A DNA stretch of 64,000 nucleotides. Origin: CAVYUC01 sp963783085. GTDB taxonomy: Bacteria; Bacteroidota; Bacteroidia; Bacteroidales; Prolixibacteraceae. The translations under genes and the position numbers were made by a program. Below the pieces are notes generated by a model. It was not told the origin of the DNA. It searched no databases and saw nothing but the letters and a program-made list of their open reading frames with translations. The stretch's first letter is position 1, and each line of letters begins with the position of its first letter. Below are positions 35,499 to 45,241 of this stretch, piece after piece. The DNA is taken from contig CAWAMJ010000007.1 of assembly GCA_963783085.1 (NCBI GenBank), positions 186,001 through 250,000 on the forward strand, in the 5' to 3' direction.

Positions 35499-36170
35499 TC
35501 ATTCGTACCTTACCCGGAAAATTTTCCTGCTATGAAGTTCAACGGCAGTGAGGTTTCCATATCCGGGGTATTTGTTGTACACACAGCCGGTGTCGATATC
35601 GATTACCTTTGAACCGGAGCGAATGATTTTATCGCATTCTTTGGCGGTAATAGCACAATGACCATGAACAATCGTTGTGTTTTGTAACATCGGATGCGTA
35701 TATGTCTTCCGGCATTCCCAAACCATTGAATGCCTGTCGGTGAACGGGTCGAGTGTATTGTTGTTGAAACCGGCATGTACGAATGCATTCTGCTGAACCT
35801 TGAAGTAGTAATTTAGTTTTTTAAAAAAATCGAGGTATTCAACAGAAAGGTTTTTAACTGAACGGATCCCAAAGCTTTCCAGCGTGGTGTCGCCGCCGTT
35901 GTACATCCAAATGTGCAGGTTCGACTGGTCTTCATAAGCGTTCAGGAGCATTTCCTCGTGGTTGCCCATAATCGGAATTATCTGGTATCCGTCGTGAATT
36001 AACCGAATGATGTAATCGATCACATCTTTTGCGTGTTTTCCACGATCGATGTAATCGCCCAAAAATACCAGCTGGTCGTTTTTTTGTATGTTTATTTCAT
36101 TTTCGATTAACTCACGAAGCGGTTCGTAGCACCCGTGAATGTCGCCAATGGCAAACAGTCTGTTGTTCAT
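35499..36170 (-). CDS. Metallophosphoesterase (serine/threonine phosphatase-like)
   Basis: From the ATG at 36170 it is 223 residues; an in-frame extension to 36377 has no domain. The PPP-type metal motifs are complete: GDIHGCYEPL, GDYIDRGKHA, GNHEEM, and His-bearing HAGF and VHGHC. This matches the bacterial PrpA/ApaH-like group that removes phosphate from proteins or hydrolyses dinucleoside polyphosphates. It is followed by the HabA-like gene. Confidence 0.9.
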   Translation of the reverse strand: MNNRLFAIGDIHGCYEPLRELIENEINIQKNDQLVFLGDYIDRGKHAKDVIDYIIRLIHDGYQIIPIMGNHEEMLLNAYEDQSNLHIWMYNGGDTTLESFGIRSVKNLSVEYLDFFKKLNYYFKVQQNAFVHAGFNNNTLDPFTDRHSMVWECRKTYTHPMLQNTTIVHGHCAITAKECDKIIRSGSKVIDIDTGCVYNKYPGYGNLTAVELHSRKIFRVRYE

Positions 36171-36380
36171 ATAAATCAAAATTTTAAATATAATAATAAC
36201 GTACATAAAAGAAAACAAATTCAGTTGTTCATTTTTTCGGAATGAAGGCCTGATAACGAAAAAATCCCGATGCAACCCGCCATCCGCAGCCATCGACCAT
36301 GTGGCGTTAAAATTCATTCCGGTTTTTTTCTCCAATATTTTCTTCTGGGATTTTCTCTTGGCTGGCAGATATAACAAGGT

Positions 36381-37658
36381 TCACTTTCGTTTTTCATTAT
36401 TCATCATATCGAGAATCAATCCGCCCCACGTAAAATCTTTGGCGCCGTAACCTTCACCGGTAAACGGGTTGTAATATTCCCTGAAACCGCTTTTTTCAAT
36501 CAGTTTAAGCATACTGTCGATGAGTGTTTTTGCCTTTTCACGGTGCTCGTTCCGGACGAGGTATTTGTGCATGAACCAGTTGTTGACAATCCAGGTGGGG
36601 CCGCGCCATATATATATCGAATCCGTTGGGTTGAAGGCTGCTTCGTTTTGTGCCAGCGATGGAATCGGGTAAGGTGTGTCGAATTCGTCGCTTTTGTAAA
36701 AATGGCGGTTCATGATTTCTCTGCCAATTTCATCGGGAATATCATCCATTATTACCGGATAAAAAATGGTGGGGGTCATGATCTTGATTTTTTTGTTATC
36801 CGAACCGTAAGTATCATAAAATGCTGCGTCCTCTTCGTCATACATCACTTTCAGGATACTTCCGGTTACTTTGCGGGCGAGGATGTAGTACTTTTCCTGA
36901 TCCTTGTCGCCGGCAACTTCACATAAATCCGCCAGTTCCTGGAGGTTATGTGCGTAAATTGAATTAAATCCGGCATCTTTCACCCGGAAATAATCAGCTT
37001 TGGCAATTTTTTTCAGGTTATAATTGTGCAGGAAATTTTTGAAATCGTTACCAACCACCTTTAAAAAAAGTTTTGGATTTGCTTTTCCACGGAAACCGAC
37101 CACCGGGTCGAACGTTGCTTTCCAGTCCATCCCCGATTCGAAAGGGGTTATAATTGTTATCAAGCTGTCGCCATCGAAATCGCGGTTAGCGGCCAGCCAG
37201 TCGTAGTAGAGTTTCAACTTTGGGAGAATTTCTTTTACAAACGATTCATCCTTATCTTCTTCATATACCCTTTTTACTGCCTGGGCAAGCATTGGTGGTT
37301 GAACAATGCTGCTCATATGCGGCGAACGAAGTTCCAGGATTGTCGCAATTTTCATTTGAAAAAAATCTGTTAACCTGGCCGGGAATATTTTCTTCCAGTA
37401 AATGATGTTTCCCAGAAAACCATCTTTCCGCTGTGCAGCAAACAGCGAGCGCAAATGGTGTCTTGCATGTCCGGATTCCCCGAGCGCCGTTAAAATTATG
37501 GCATGAAAACAGGTGTCCCAAAAATATTGAAACGGGTATCGTTCCGGCGAAGGTTGGGTGAATCCATAATCCACGTCAACCGGATCCGAATGACCGTGAA
37601 TCATATTGTCAAACATTATTTTTCTTACGCGGCTTTCAATTTCTTTTTTGTCCAGCAT
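36381..37658 (-). CDS. MGH1/GH63-like glycoside hydrolase
   Basis: From the ATG at 37658 it is 425 residues; a long in-frame upstream extension is rejected because it overlaps the SDR gene end. The (alpha/alpha)6 barrel signatures are FQYFWDTCFHAIIL, TPFESGMDWKATFDP, FNPTDSIYIWRGPTWIVNNW and GEGYGAKDFTWGGLIL. This is the MGH1/GH63-like fold, with known activities on mannosylglycerate, glucosylglycerate or trehalose-like compounds. No signal peptide, so it acts in the cytosol. A debranching enzyme with a similar fold is encoded at the right end of the window. Confidence 0.82.
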   Translation of the reverse strand: MLDKKEIESRVRKIMFDNMIHGHSDPVDVDYGFTQPSPERYPFQYFWDTCFHAIILTALGESGHARHHLRSLFAAQRKDGFLGNIIYWKKIFPARLTDFFQMKIATILELRSPHMSSIVQPPMLAQAVKRVYEEDKDESFVKEILPKLKLYYDWLAANRDFDGDSLITIITPFESGMDWKATFDPVVGFRGKANPKLFLKVVGNDFKNFLHNYNLKKIAKADYFRVKDAGFNSIYAHNLQELADLCEVAGDKDQEKYYILARKVTGSILKVMYDEEDAAFYDTYGSDNKKIKIMTPTIFYPVIMDDIPDEIGREIMNRHFYKSDEFDTPYPIPSLAQNEAAFNPTDSIYIWRGPTWIVNNWFMHKYLVRNEHREKAKTLIDSMLKLIEKSGFREYYNPFTGEGYGAKDFTWGGLILDMMNNEKRK

Positions 37659-37672
37659 TATTGATTTTGGTT

Positions 37673-38671
37673 TTAAAGTATGAGTGCGAGCACAATAATC
37701 ACAACGATTACAAAAATGATTATCGACCCCCAGAATACACCCGGATGCATGGAAAGCCACAATGCCGGGCTTGAACTTTTCGCAATATTATCGAACGTGC
37801 CGTGGGCGCTGTGGTTTCCCGGTACCGGTTCCCACAGGTTGTTCAGGCGGTTTGGGTCTTCGGGTTCGTCGGTTTGTTGTCCTTCAAATGCGGTTCTTGC
37901 CATCATTTTATCGAGCAGACCGGGAAAAAATTTATTGCCGATAATAGCCTGAAATGTTGGCATGGCAACAAATATCTCGCGCCTGTCGTGTGTGGCGGCA
38001 TAAACAATCGCGCGCGCTGCTACTTCGGGTTGGTATACCGTTCCCATCGGTCGCGCCTTATTCGGCAGCCTGCTTTTTACCCAGCCGAACTGCGTCGTGT
38101 TTAGCGCCGGCAGCTCTACCATGGTTGCTTTTACGTTGCTTTTGTCGTGTAGCAATTCGGTGCGCAGCGAGTCGAAAAAACCCTGAATTCCATGTTTTGC
38201 GCCGCAATAGGCTGCCTGTAATGGAATTCCGCGGTACGCCAGCGCCGAACCAACCAGAACGATTTTGCCACGATTTCTTTTCTGCATGTGTTTCAAAACC
38301 GACATGGTGCAGTAAACCTGTCCCAGATAAGTAACTTCCGTCACTCGCTTAAATTCTTCGGGTATCATTTCTTTTATCGGAGAAAAAACGCTGTTCATGG
38401 CGTTATTTACCCATACATCTATCGGGCCTATTTCTTCTTCAATGGTATTCACCATGGTTTCCACCTTTTCAAAATCGGAAACGTCGAGCTGATAATAAAC
38501 ACATTCGCCACCGGCTTTTTCCACTTCCTGTTTTGTTCCATTCAAACTTTCAGGATTTCTTGCCAGCACCACCACTTTTGCTCCGGCAGCGCCAAATTCC
38601 CTTGCGGTTGCCCGGCCAACCCCGGCCGATGCACCTGTTATTACTACTATTTTTGATTTTAAACTATCCAC
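37673..38671 (-). CDS. SDR-family oxidoreductase with C-terminal membrane anchor
   Basis: A 332-residue short-chain dehydrogenase/reductase. Cofactor loop TGASAGVGRATARE (near residue 12), NNAMN, the catalytic Ser/Tyr/Lys arrangement (VGSALAYRGIPLQAAYCGAKHG) and PALNTTQFGWV are present. The protein ends with a hydrophobic helix (IIIFVIVVIIVLALIL), so it is probably membrane-associated, which is unusual for the family. The gene is 14 bases upstream of the GH63-like gene on the same strand. Confidence 0.9.
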   Translation of the reverse strand: MDSLKSKIVVITGASAGVGRATAREFGAAGAKVVVLARNPESLNGTKQEVEKAGGECVYYQLDVSDFEKVETMVNTIEEEIGPIDVWVNNAMNSVFSPIKEMIPEEFKRVTEVTYLGQVYCTMSVLKHMQKRNRGKIVLVGSALAYRGIPLQAAYCGAKHGIQGFFDSLRTELLHDKSNVKATMVELPALNTTQFGWVKSRLPNKARPMGTVYQPEVAARAIVYAATHDRREIFVAMPTFQAIIGNKFFPGLLDKMMARTAFEGQQTDEPEDPNRLNNLWEPVPGNHSAHGTFDNIAKSSSPALWLSMHPGVFWGSIIIFVIVVIIVLALIL

Positions 38672-38707
38672 GGCATTTAATTTTATGATGTTTGATTTTA
38701 ATAATGA

Positions 38708-40195
38708 TTATGTTATATATTTATCCCACAAACCGTAAGATTCTTTTTTCGGACCGCGGGGTATTGCCAGTGCAATCAAAATAATACCCACAACTGCATC
38801 AACGATGGCCAATCCTGTATATCCGCTGCTAAAAAACCAGGGAGTTATGGCAATAATCAGCGCCAGAAGAATGTTTAAATACCTCCCCCTGCGGACGACT
38901 TCACCCATGCTGATAACCGAAACCACGATAAGAAGTGCGCCACCCAGGTGGTTAACATCAGCCAGCGTTTTTTCAATGGGAACGCCAAAAAATCCGGGTG
39001 CGAACATCAGAAAAATCCCAATAAACATGGAAATAAGCAATGTGGGCGGTACGCTCATTCCCCAAACGGATGAATTGAAAACCTTTCCAAAATGTTTCGG
39101 CAGTTCAATTAATTCAGGAGAGCGGTTATCTTCGGTCACATTTTCCGGATCTCCCCCTTTCCAGAAGACTTTCCAGAAATTGGCGCCTTTTCGTTTTTGT
39201 TTCACCAAATGTTGTCCCATGGCTATTACTTCATCTACCTCGAGCGGGATCATAGGAAGCATAATTGCGGCAGCCAGAAGGCAGAAGGTGCACCAGTGGC
39301 CAACAACCACCGGTTGCGAAATCACCAGGAAAATATGCACCAGGCCGAGCGGAATTACCAAAATTCCGAAAAACGTAACCATCCATGGCATGGTTCTCCA
39401 GCGTGTGGGGGCGCCCATCCAGCCCATTAGAAATTCGAATGTGTAGGCCAGCGCTCCGAAAGCGCCGTCGGAAATTGGCAGCGAATGAGACATTTTGGAA
39501 TTCAGCACCATTTCGCTTTCCGGACCAAAAAACGGATCCCACACGTGTTCGATATACCCCATCTGAAAAGCGCCGAGATACCGCGAAACAATCCAGCCCA
39601 TAAAAGCAGTGACAATCATTATCCAGCGCTGCGGCCAGCTCGAGGGATTGTACGACCAGCCTTCCGGAACTTCGCCGCCCATTTTCATGTAGGTGATCAT
39701 ATTTGGCATTCCCGGAATCAATATCGTTAGGGAAATAACCAGTGCGCCAACAAACGTGTCGTTCATGTAAGCTGCGGCAGTGGGAGCCCAGAAAATCACC
39801 GGCGCAAAGGTAATCCACACACCTATGAAGCAGGCAATCCACAAGCTCACCGGCCGGTTGGGCAGCAACGATCGCCAACCAAATACGATCAGTAAAATTC
39901 CGCTGATGATGTCGCTCCAGGTCATGGCGGCAATGCGTCCCTCTGTCGAAATCCAGAGGCTTCTGCCACCGCTGGGCATTACCACCGATTTTCCGTAACT
40001 AAATGTGAGCGGCGACAGTACCAGCCAAACCCCCAATATAACCAGCGCCCAGTAAACCCAAAGCGTTTGCATGTGGTGCATCCGGAGCATTTGCATCCGT
40101 TTTTCATGATCCATACCATCGCCTTTCATCATTTTTTTCTGATGCTGGCTGGCCTCTTTTTCTGCCATCGGACGGGTTACTCCTCTTTTTTCCAT
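38708..40195 (-). CDS. VKOR-domain membrane protein with SPW-type repeats
   Basis: From the ATG at 40195 it is 495 residues with about 10-12 transmembrane helices. N-terminal regions look like SPW repeats (VWYWALVILGVWLVLSPL-like and CFIGVWITFAPVIFW). The central part resembles vitamin K epoxide reductases, with the CXXC of WCTFC in VGHWCTFCLLAA, the probable redox pair. The upstream in-frame extension to 40396 is basic and unstructured, so rejected. It may oxidise thiols using a quinone (inference). Confidence 0.72.
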   Translation of the reverse strand: MEKRGVTRPMAEKEASQHQKKMMKGDGMDHEKRMQMLRMHHMQTLWVYWALVILGVWLVLSPLTFSYGKSVVMPSGGRSLWISTEGRIAAMTWSDIISGILLIVFGWRSLLPNRPVSLWIACFIGVWITFAPVIFWAPTAAAYMNDTFVGALVISLTILIPGMPNMITYMKMGGEVPEGWSYNPSSWPQRWIMIVTAFMGWIVSRYLGAFQMGYIEHVWDPFFGPESEMVLNSKMSHSLPISDGAFGALAYTFEFLMGWMGAPTRWRTMPWMVTFFGILVIPLGLVHIFLVISQPVVVGHWCTFCLLAAAIMLPMIPLEVDEVIAMGQHLVKQKRKGANFWKVFWKGGDPENVTEDNRSPELIELPKHFGKVFNSSVWGMSVPPTLLISMFIGIFLMFAPGFFGVPIEKTLADVNHLGGALLIVVSVISMGEVVRRGRYLNILLALIIAITPWFFSSGYTGLAIVDAVVGIILIALAIPRGPKKESYGLWDKYIT

Positions 40196-40581
40196 ATTCT
40201 CATGTTTTAAGACTCGAGATTGATCATTATTCAGTTTTTTGAGGCACAACGTAAAATCCAAGAATCCTGCCACAGCCTTATACAACCGGTAATCCTGTAT
40301 GTATAAGCTTCTGAAAAAGCTGTTTTGATCTTCATTCCTGCCGGACGTAACCGTCTGTTTTGACTTTCTTTTATATGCGGTTTGAATCATTTTCATGTTC
40401 AGGCTTTTGTGTGGAAATAGTTACACATTCGGCTACGGCTTGTGGTTTTCTTACTCAAACAGTTTTTCTGAAAATGCCCGCTGAACATCGATTTTCCGAC
40501 ATTTTTCCGGGTGGAATGATTTTCGTAACCGGAATTACCATTCAAAAAATGTTTTAGCGAAAAACCTCGTCCCGATTAAAT
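40196..40581. other. Divergent intergenic region, no further gene
   Basis: About 386 bases between divergent genes. It contains no supported ORF, RNA or repeat. It must hold the promoters of both genes, but no clear TAnnTTTG box was found. Confidence 0.5.
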
Positions 40582-41832
40582 ATGGAAGAAATCAATATTA
40601 TCATTGCAATTATCGCCTTTGTTATCCTGAGCCTGGGATTGGTAAAGGCGAACATTAAAAGATCTTATGTTTCGGAACCATTAATTGCATTATTCATTGG
40701 TTTTGCTATCGGTCCTGAAATTTTGAATATACAGGATGTGATGAACTGGAAAGACCCGTATGAGATTATGCACCAGTTAACCCGTTTTACACTCGCGCTG
40801 GCTGTTATGGCTTCCGCGTTGCGCCTTCCGGCAGATTTCATAAAAAAGAATGTCAGGCCCTACCTGGTAATAATTTTAGGGGGAATGTTACTGATGTTGC
40901 TTTTTTCTTCGCTGGCTTATTACCTTTTCGGTTTTAGTTTCTGGGAAAGTCTGCTGATTGGGGCAATTCTTGCGCCAACCGACCCGGTTCTGGCAACAAC
41001 CATCGTTTCCAGTAATTTTGCCTACCATTATATTCCGGCAAAATTGCGAAACATGATTACGGCCGAGTCGGCTTCGAATGATGGATTGGCTTATGCTTTT
41101 GTTTTGTTGCCGGTTTTTGTGATGGAAAAAAAAGAACAACCGTTAACCGGCTGGCTGACTGAAGTTCTGCTTTGGGAGAATGTCGGGGCAATTGTGTTGG
41201 GTGTTGTACTTGGATATGTTTTTGGAAAAGCGTTTCATTTTTTTCATAAACGCGAATCGATGGTTCAGGAAACATTAATGGCAGTGGCGCTTTCCTTTAC
41301 CTTTTTAGTAGCTACTTTTTTCCCGGCAATTCACATGAACGGTATTATTGGAGTATTCGCTGCCGGTGTTGTATTTCAAACATTAATAGGGAAAGATATC
41401 GAAGAAAGGCACCAGGAGGTGCAATCGATGATGGAACGGATTTTCATCGTTCCGGTTTTTGTTATTCTGGGTTCGATGATTCCCTGGGCACAATGGAAAG
41501 AAATGCCACTTTTTATCTGGATAATCACACCCCTTATTATTTTTTTACGGCGAATTCCGATGCTGTTTATTCTGAAGCCGCTGATTGGCATTTTTAACCG
41601 GAAAGATACTGTGTTTGCCGGCTGGTTCGGTCCCATTGGTGTGGCGGCGCTTTTTTACATCACCATGCTGCTTAAGAAATATCCCGGCCACGAACATCTT
41701 TGGCCAATTGTGACATACGCCGTGGTTTGCTCTACCTTGATTCATGCAATAACGGCAAATCCTTTTTCCAGACGCTTCTATTATTATCCCGAACCGCCCC
41801 CTGAAAAGGAAGAGCAGGAGCAGGATGGTTAA
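40582..41832 (+). CDS. CPA1-type Na+/H+ antiporter
   Basis: A 416-residue protein with about 12 hydrophobic helices, the AILAPTDPVLATTIVS motif of the ion-binding helix, and TAESASNDGLAYAFVL, the conserved Asp pair region of CPA1/NhaP exchangers. It ends with an acidic tail (EPPPEKEEQEQDG). Such proteins export Na+ or K+ in exchange for protons at the inner membrane and are common in marine relatives. Confidence 0.9.
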   Translation: MEEINIIIAIIAFVILSLGLVKANIKRSYVSEPLIALFIGFAIGPEILNIQDVMNWKDPYEIMHQLTRFTLALAVMASALRLPADFIKKNVRPYLVIILGGMLLMLLFSSLAYYLFGFSFWESLLIGAILAPTDPVLATTIVSSNFAYHYIPAKLRNMITAESASNDGLAYAFVLLPVFVMEKKEQPLTGWLTEVLLWENVGAIVLGVVLGYVFGKAFHFFHKRESMVQETLMAVALSFTFLVATFFPAIHMNGIIGVFAAGVVFQTLIGKDIEERHQEVQSMMERIFIVPVFVILGSMIPWAQWKEMPLFIWIITPLIIFLRRIPMLFILKPLIGIFNRKDTVFAGWFGPIGVAALFYITMLLKKYPGHEHLWPIVTYAVVCSTLIHAITANPFSRRFYYYPEPPPEKEEQEQDG

Positions 41833-42312
41833 AAAATTTTGCTTTTTTTAATTGCCTGTTGTTGCTCAAAACGAATTCGAATCTGTATTTAATCTGCTAA
41901 TAAAGGGGATTTTAAAAAATTTTCCAATAAATAGCAAATGGTATTTTTTATCCACAAATGTTCTATATTTTCATTGCATTTCAACTTCATTTTTCGCTTT
42001 TGCATTGAGGAAATATACCCCATACTGAGGCAGATGTTCTACATATTACAACCAATCAACAGGTAATCAACTATTTTCTTTCGAACAAAGTATACCTGTT
42101 ATCCTGCTGTTATTCCGCTGTTTAGAACAACATATATTTTTTTGGCATCAATATTCGATTCTTTCAAATGTAAAAGGCATGGTTTTGATTTTTAATGTAA
42201 AACGAAAGCGTTTTAAACTCTAAAAAACAAACGACTGATTTTCAAACTTGATTGAATACACTGAATGTTTAGAACGAGTTCCATAAGTTAAATAATTTAA
42301 TATCCAGGAAAT
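41833..42312. other. AT-rich intergenic region, no gene seen
   Basis: About 480 bases before the TPP-enzyme gene. No ORF, repeat or clear hairpin terminator is supported. The length suggests a regulated promoter or lost gene, but nothing specific can be read. Confidence 0.5.
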
Positions 42313-44103
42313 ATGAGTAAAGAAGTTAGTGATTTTCTGATTGAACGTTTGTTGCAATGGGATATCAAACGGATTTATGGATTCCCGGGCGACGGGATTA
42401 ACGGTATTATGGGCGCCCTGAACCGTGCCGAAGATAAAATGGAATTTATCCAGACCCGTCATGAGGAGATGGCCGCATTTATGGCGACGGCTCATGCAAA
42501 ATTTACGAATGAAGTTGGCGTATGTTTGGCCACGTCCGGACCGGGAGCTATTCATTTGTTAAATGGATTGTACGATGGCAAGCTCGACCACCAGCCGGTG
42601 GTGGCGATAGTAGGACAGCAAAAACGCATGGGGCTGGGTGGAAATTACCAGCAGGAAGTAGACCTCATCAGTTTATATAAAGATGTAGCCAACCAGTACG
42701 TACACATGGTTACCGAACCTGCCCAGTTGCGGCATGTTATCGATCGCGCCGTTCGTATTGCGAAAAGTGAAAGAACGGTTACCTGTGTGATTATTCCAAG
42801 CGATGTGCAGGAAATGGATGCCGTTGAAAAGCCGCCGCGTGCTCATGGTTCCGTTCACAGCGGCACCGGGCATTCGTATGCCAACGTTGTTCCGGTAGAC
42901 GAACAACTGCATAAAGCTGCCGAAATTTTAAATGAAGGTAAAAAAGTAGCCATGCTTATTGGCGCCGGCGCTTTGAATGCACAGGAAGAAGTAAAACGCG
43001 TGGCCGAATTACTGGGCGCCGGGGTGGCCAAAGCGCTGCTTGGCAGGGCTGCACTACCCGACGATTTGCCTTACGTAACCGGTCCGATTGGTTTGCTGGG
43101 TTCAAAGCCAAGTTGGGAACTCATGAGCGAATGTGATACTTTATTGATGGTAGGCAGTAGTTTCCCGTACAGCGAGTTTCTGCCGGAAGAAGGTCAGGCG
43201 CGGGGCGTGCAAATCGATATCGACCCGAAAATGCTGAGTATCCGCTATCCCATGGAAGTTTGTCTGAACGGCGATTCCAGATTAACGCTGCAGAAGTTGA
43301 TACCGTTGCTGAAAAGCAAAGAAGATCGTTCGTGGCAGGAAAGCATAATGAAAGAAGTCAGGGACTGGTGGACGGTGGTGGAAGCCAAAGCGAAAGAAAC
43401 AGCAAAGCCCATCAATCCGCAATGGGTATTTTGGGAGTTGTCGCCACGGTTGCCCGATAACTGCATCATTTCATCCGATTCCGGTTCGGCGGCCAACTGG
43501 TTTGCCCGCGACCTGAAAATCAGGGACGGAATGAAAGCATCGCTTTCGGGAAACCTCGCAACCATGTGTCCGGGAGTGCCCTATGCCATTGCGGCAAAAT
43601 TCGCTTATCCCGATCGTATTTCCATTGCCCTGGTGGGCGACGGCGCCATGCAAATGCTGGGAATCAACGGCTTGATAACCATTTCAAAATACTGGAAAAA
43701 ATGGTCGAACCCACAGTTGATTATTATGGTGTTGAACAATCACGACTTGAACCAGGTAACCTGGGAACAGCGGGTTTTGGCTGGAGACCCCGAATTTGAA
43801 GGTTCGCAGAATGTTCCGGAATTCGACTATGCTTCGTATGCAGCATCGCTTGGGTTAAAAGGAATCCGGGTATCCAAACCGGAGGAAGTTGGCTCAGCCT
43901 GGGATGAGGCGTTTTTGGCCGACCGGCCCGTGGTACTCGATGTGCTGACCGATCCAAACGTGCCGACAATTCCGCCACACATTACTTTCAAACAAATGGT
44001 TAACATGAGTAAAACACTCATAAAAGGAGATCCCCACGAAAAGAATGTTATTCGCCAAACGTTTAAAGACGCCATGAAAAGTTTGGTTCCAAATAAAGGA
44101 TAA
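42313..44103 (+). CDS. TPP-dependent enzyme, pyruvate oxidase/acetolactate synthase-like
   Basis: A 596-residue thiamine diphosphate enzyme. The catalytic Glu is in TRHEEMAAFMATAHAK, and the N-terminal GFPGDGINGIMGAL follows the family. The TPP motif GDGAMQMLGINGLITI ends with NN (VLNNHDLNQVTWE). It most resembles the poxB-like group of pyruvate oxidases/decarboxylases without further specification. The next gene, a mandelate-racemase-like enzyme, begins two bases after its stop, so it may act on a sugar acid-derived 2-oxoacid. Confidence 0.85.
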   Translation: MSKEVSDFLIERLLQWDIKRIYGFPGDGINGIMGALNRAEDKMEFIQTRHEEMAAFMATAHAKFTNEVGVCLATSGPGAIHLLNGLYDGKLDHQPVVAIVGQQKRMGLGGNYQQEVDLISLYKDVANQYVHMVTEPAQLRHVIDRAVRIAKSERTVTCVIIPSDVQEMDAVEKPPRAHGSVHSGTGHSYANVVPVDEQLHKAAEILNEGKKVAMLIGAGALNAQEEVKRVAELLGAGVAKALLGRAALPDDLPYVTGPIGLLGSKPSWELMSECDTLLMVGSSFPYSEFLPEEGQARGVQIDIDPKMLSIRYPMEVCLNGDSRLTLQKLIPLLKSKEDRSWQESIMKEVRDWWTVVEAKAKETAKPINPQWVFWELSPRLPDNCIISSDSGSAANWFARDLKIRDGMKASLSGNLATMCPGVPYAIAAKFAYPDRISIALVGDGAMQMLGINGLITISKYWKKWSNPQLIIMVLNNHDLNQVTWEQRVLAGDPEFEGSQNVPEFDYASYAASLGLKGIRVSKPEEVGSAWDEAFLADRPVVLDVLTDPNVPTIPPHITFKQMVNMSKTLIKGDPHEKNVIRQTFKDAMKSLVPNKG

Positions 44104-44105
44104 GA

Positions 44106-45215
44106 ATGATTGATGAATCCGGAAATCCGGCAAAAATTGATAAGCTGGAAGTACATGCATATAAAATACCGACTGACCAGCCTGAATCTGATGGTACATT
44201 GCAATGGGACAGTACCACCATGGTAGCGGTGTTTATTAATGCAGCAGGCGAAACCGGTTTCGGTTATACCTATGCCGATGTTTCGGCTGCATCTTTTATC
44301 CGGAATAATTTCAGGGAAATCGCGGTGGGTCAAAATCCGCTTGATATCGAAAAGATCGTTTATAAAGCGCACAGGAGCATCCGGAACAACGGCAATTGCG
44401 GAATTGCGTTCATGGCTTTGTCGGCGCTCGATGTTGCCCTGTGGGATTTGAAGGCAAAATTGCTCAGCATTTCATTGGCGGAATTACTGGGACGCGCACA
44501 AAACGACGTGCTGGTATACGGTTCCGGCGGATTTACGTCCTATTCCGATGAAAAGCTGTCGGAACAATTGGGTAATTGGTCAGGACAGGGATTCACGCAG
44601 GTTAAAATAAAAATCGGCAGGGATCCCGCAAAAGACCTCCGGCGGCTTCAGGTCGCCCGCGATGCTATCAGTCCCGATACTGCATTGTTTGTAGATGCGA
44701 ACGGCGCCTACACCATTCAGCAGGCATTAAAAATGGCCGAAGAATTCGCAAAATACAACGTGCAATGGTACGAAGAACCGGTTTCTTCGGATAATCTGAA
44801 AGGGCTCGCATTTGTTCGCGATCATTGTCCTGCGGGAAACCAGGTTGCCGCCGGGGAATACGGTTTTGGTTTACCATATTTCAGAAATATGCTTGAAAAT
44901 CACGCGGTAGATGTTTTGCAGGCAGATGCCACACGCTGTGGCGGAATTTCCGGTTTTCTGAAAGCCGGCCGGCTGGCGGAAGCTTTCCAGGTGCCGTTTT
45001 CCTTTCATTGTGCGCCTTCTCTGCATATTCACGCTGCGGTTGCCCTGCCCGGGTTCTTTACCGGGGAATATTTTCACGATCACGTTCGCATTGAAAAGAT
45101 GTTGCTGGACGGATTCCGTGAACCCGTAAACGGTCGTATTGCACCGGATACCGGCCGGCCCGGACTTGGCCTGGATTTTAAACATGCTGATGCAGAAAAG
45201 TATAAAATCGAATAA
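44106..45215 (+). CDS. Enolase-superfamily (mandelate racemase/muconate lactonizing) enzyme
   Basis: A 369-residue protein with the family's metal and base residues: KIKIGRD (KxK), FVDANGAYT (Asp), WYEEPVSSDN (Glu), AAGEYGFG (Glu) and HCAPSLHIH near the end. The N-terminal ESDGTLQWDSTTMV segment resembles acid-sugar dehydratases. Neighbours suggest conversion of an aldonate-type compound, then oxidation by the downstream FAD/Fe-S enzyme (inference). The exact substrate is not determined. Confidence 0.88.
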   Translation: MIDESGNPAKIDKLEVHAYKIPTDQPESDGTLQWDSTTMVAVFINAAGETGFGYTYADVSAASFIRNNFREIAVGQNPLDIEKIVYKAHRSIRNNGNCGIAFMALSALDVALWDLKAKLLSISLAELLGRAQNDVLVYGSGGFTSYSDEKLSEQLGNWSGQGFTQVKIKIGRDPAKDLRRLQVARDAISPDTALFVDANGAYTIQQALKMAEEFAKYNVQWYEEPVSSDNLKGLAFVRDHCPAGNQVAAGEYGFGLPYFRNMLENHAVDVLQADATRCGGISGFLKAGRLAEAFQVPFSFHCAPSLHIHAAVALPGFFTGEYFHDHVRIEKMLLDGFREPVNGRIAPDTGRPGLGLDFKHADAEKYKIE

Positions 45216-45241
45216 GTTATTAACCACTGATAAAAAACAAT

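Noticed and set aside
39231..39878. Antisense/overlapping ORF of 215 residues in the VKOR-like gene
   Set aside because: It lies on the same strand in another frame of a membrane protein with clear features; composition looks like a shadow.
40196..40396. N-terminal extension of the VKOR-like protein
   Set aside because: The extended part is basic, has no membrane helix and lacks family similarity; the start at 40195 fits better.
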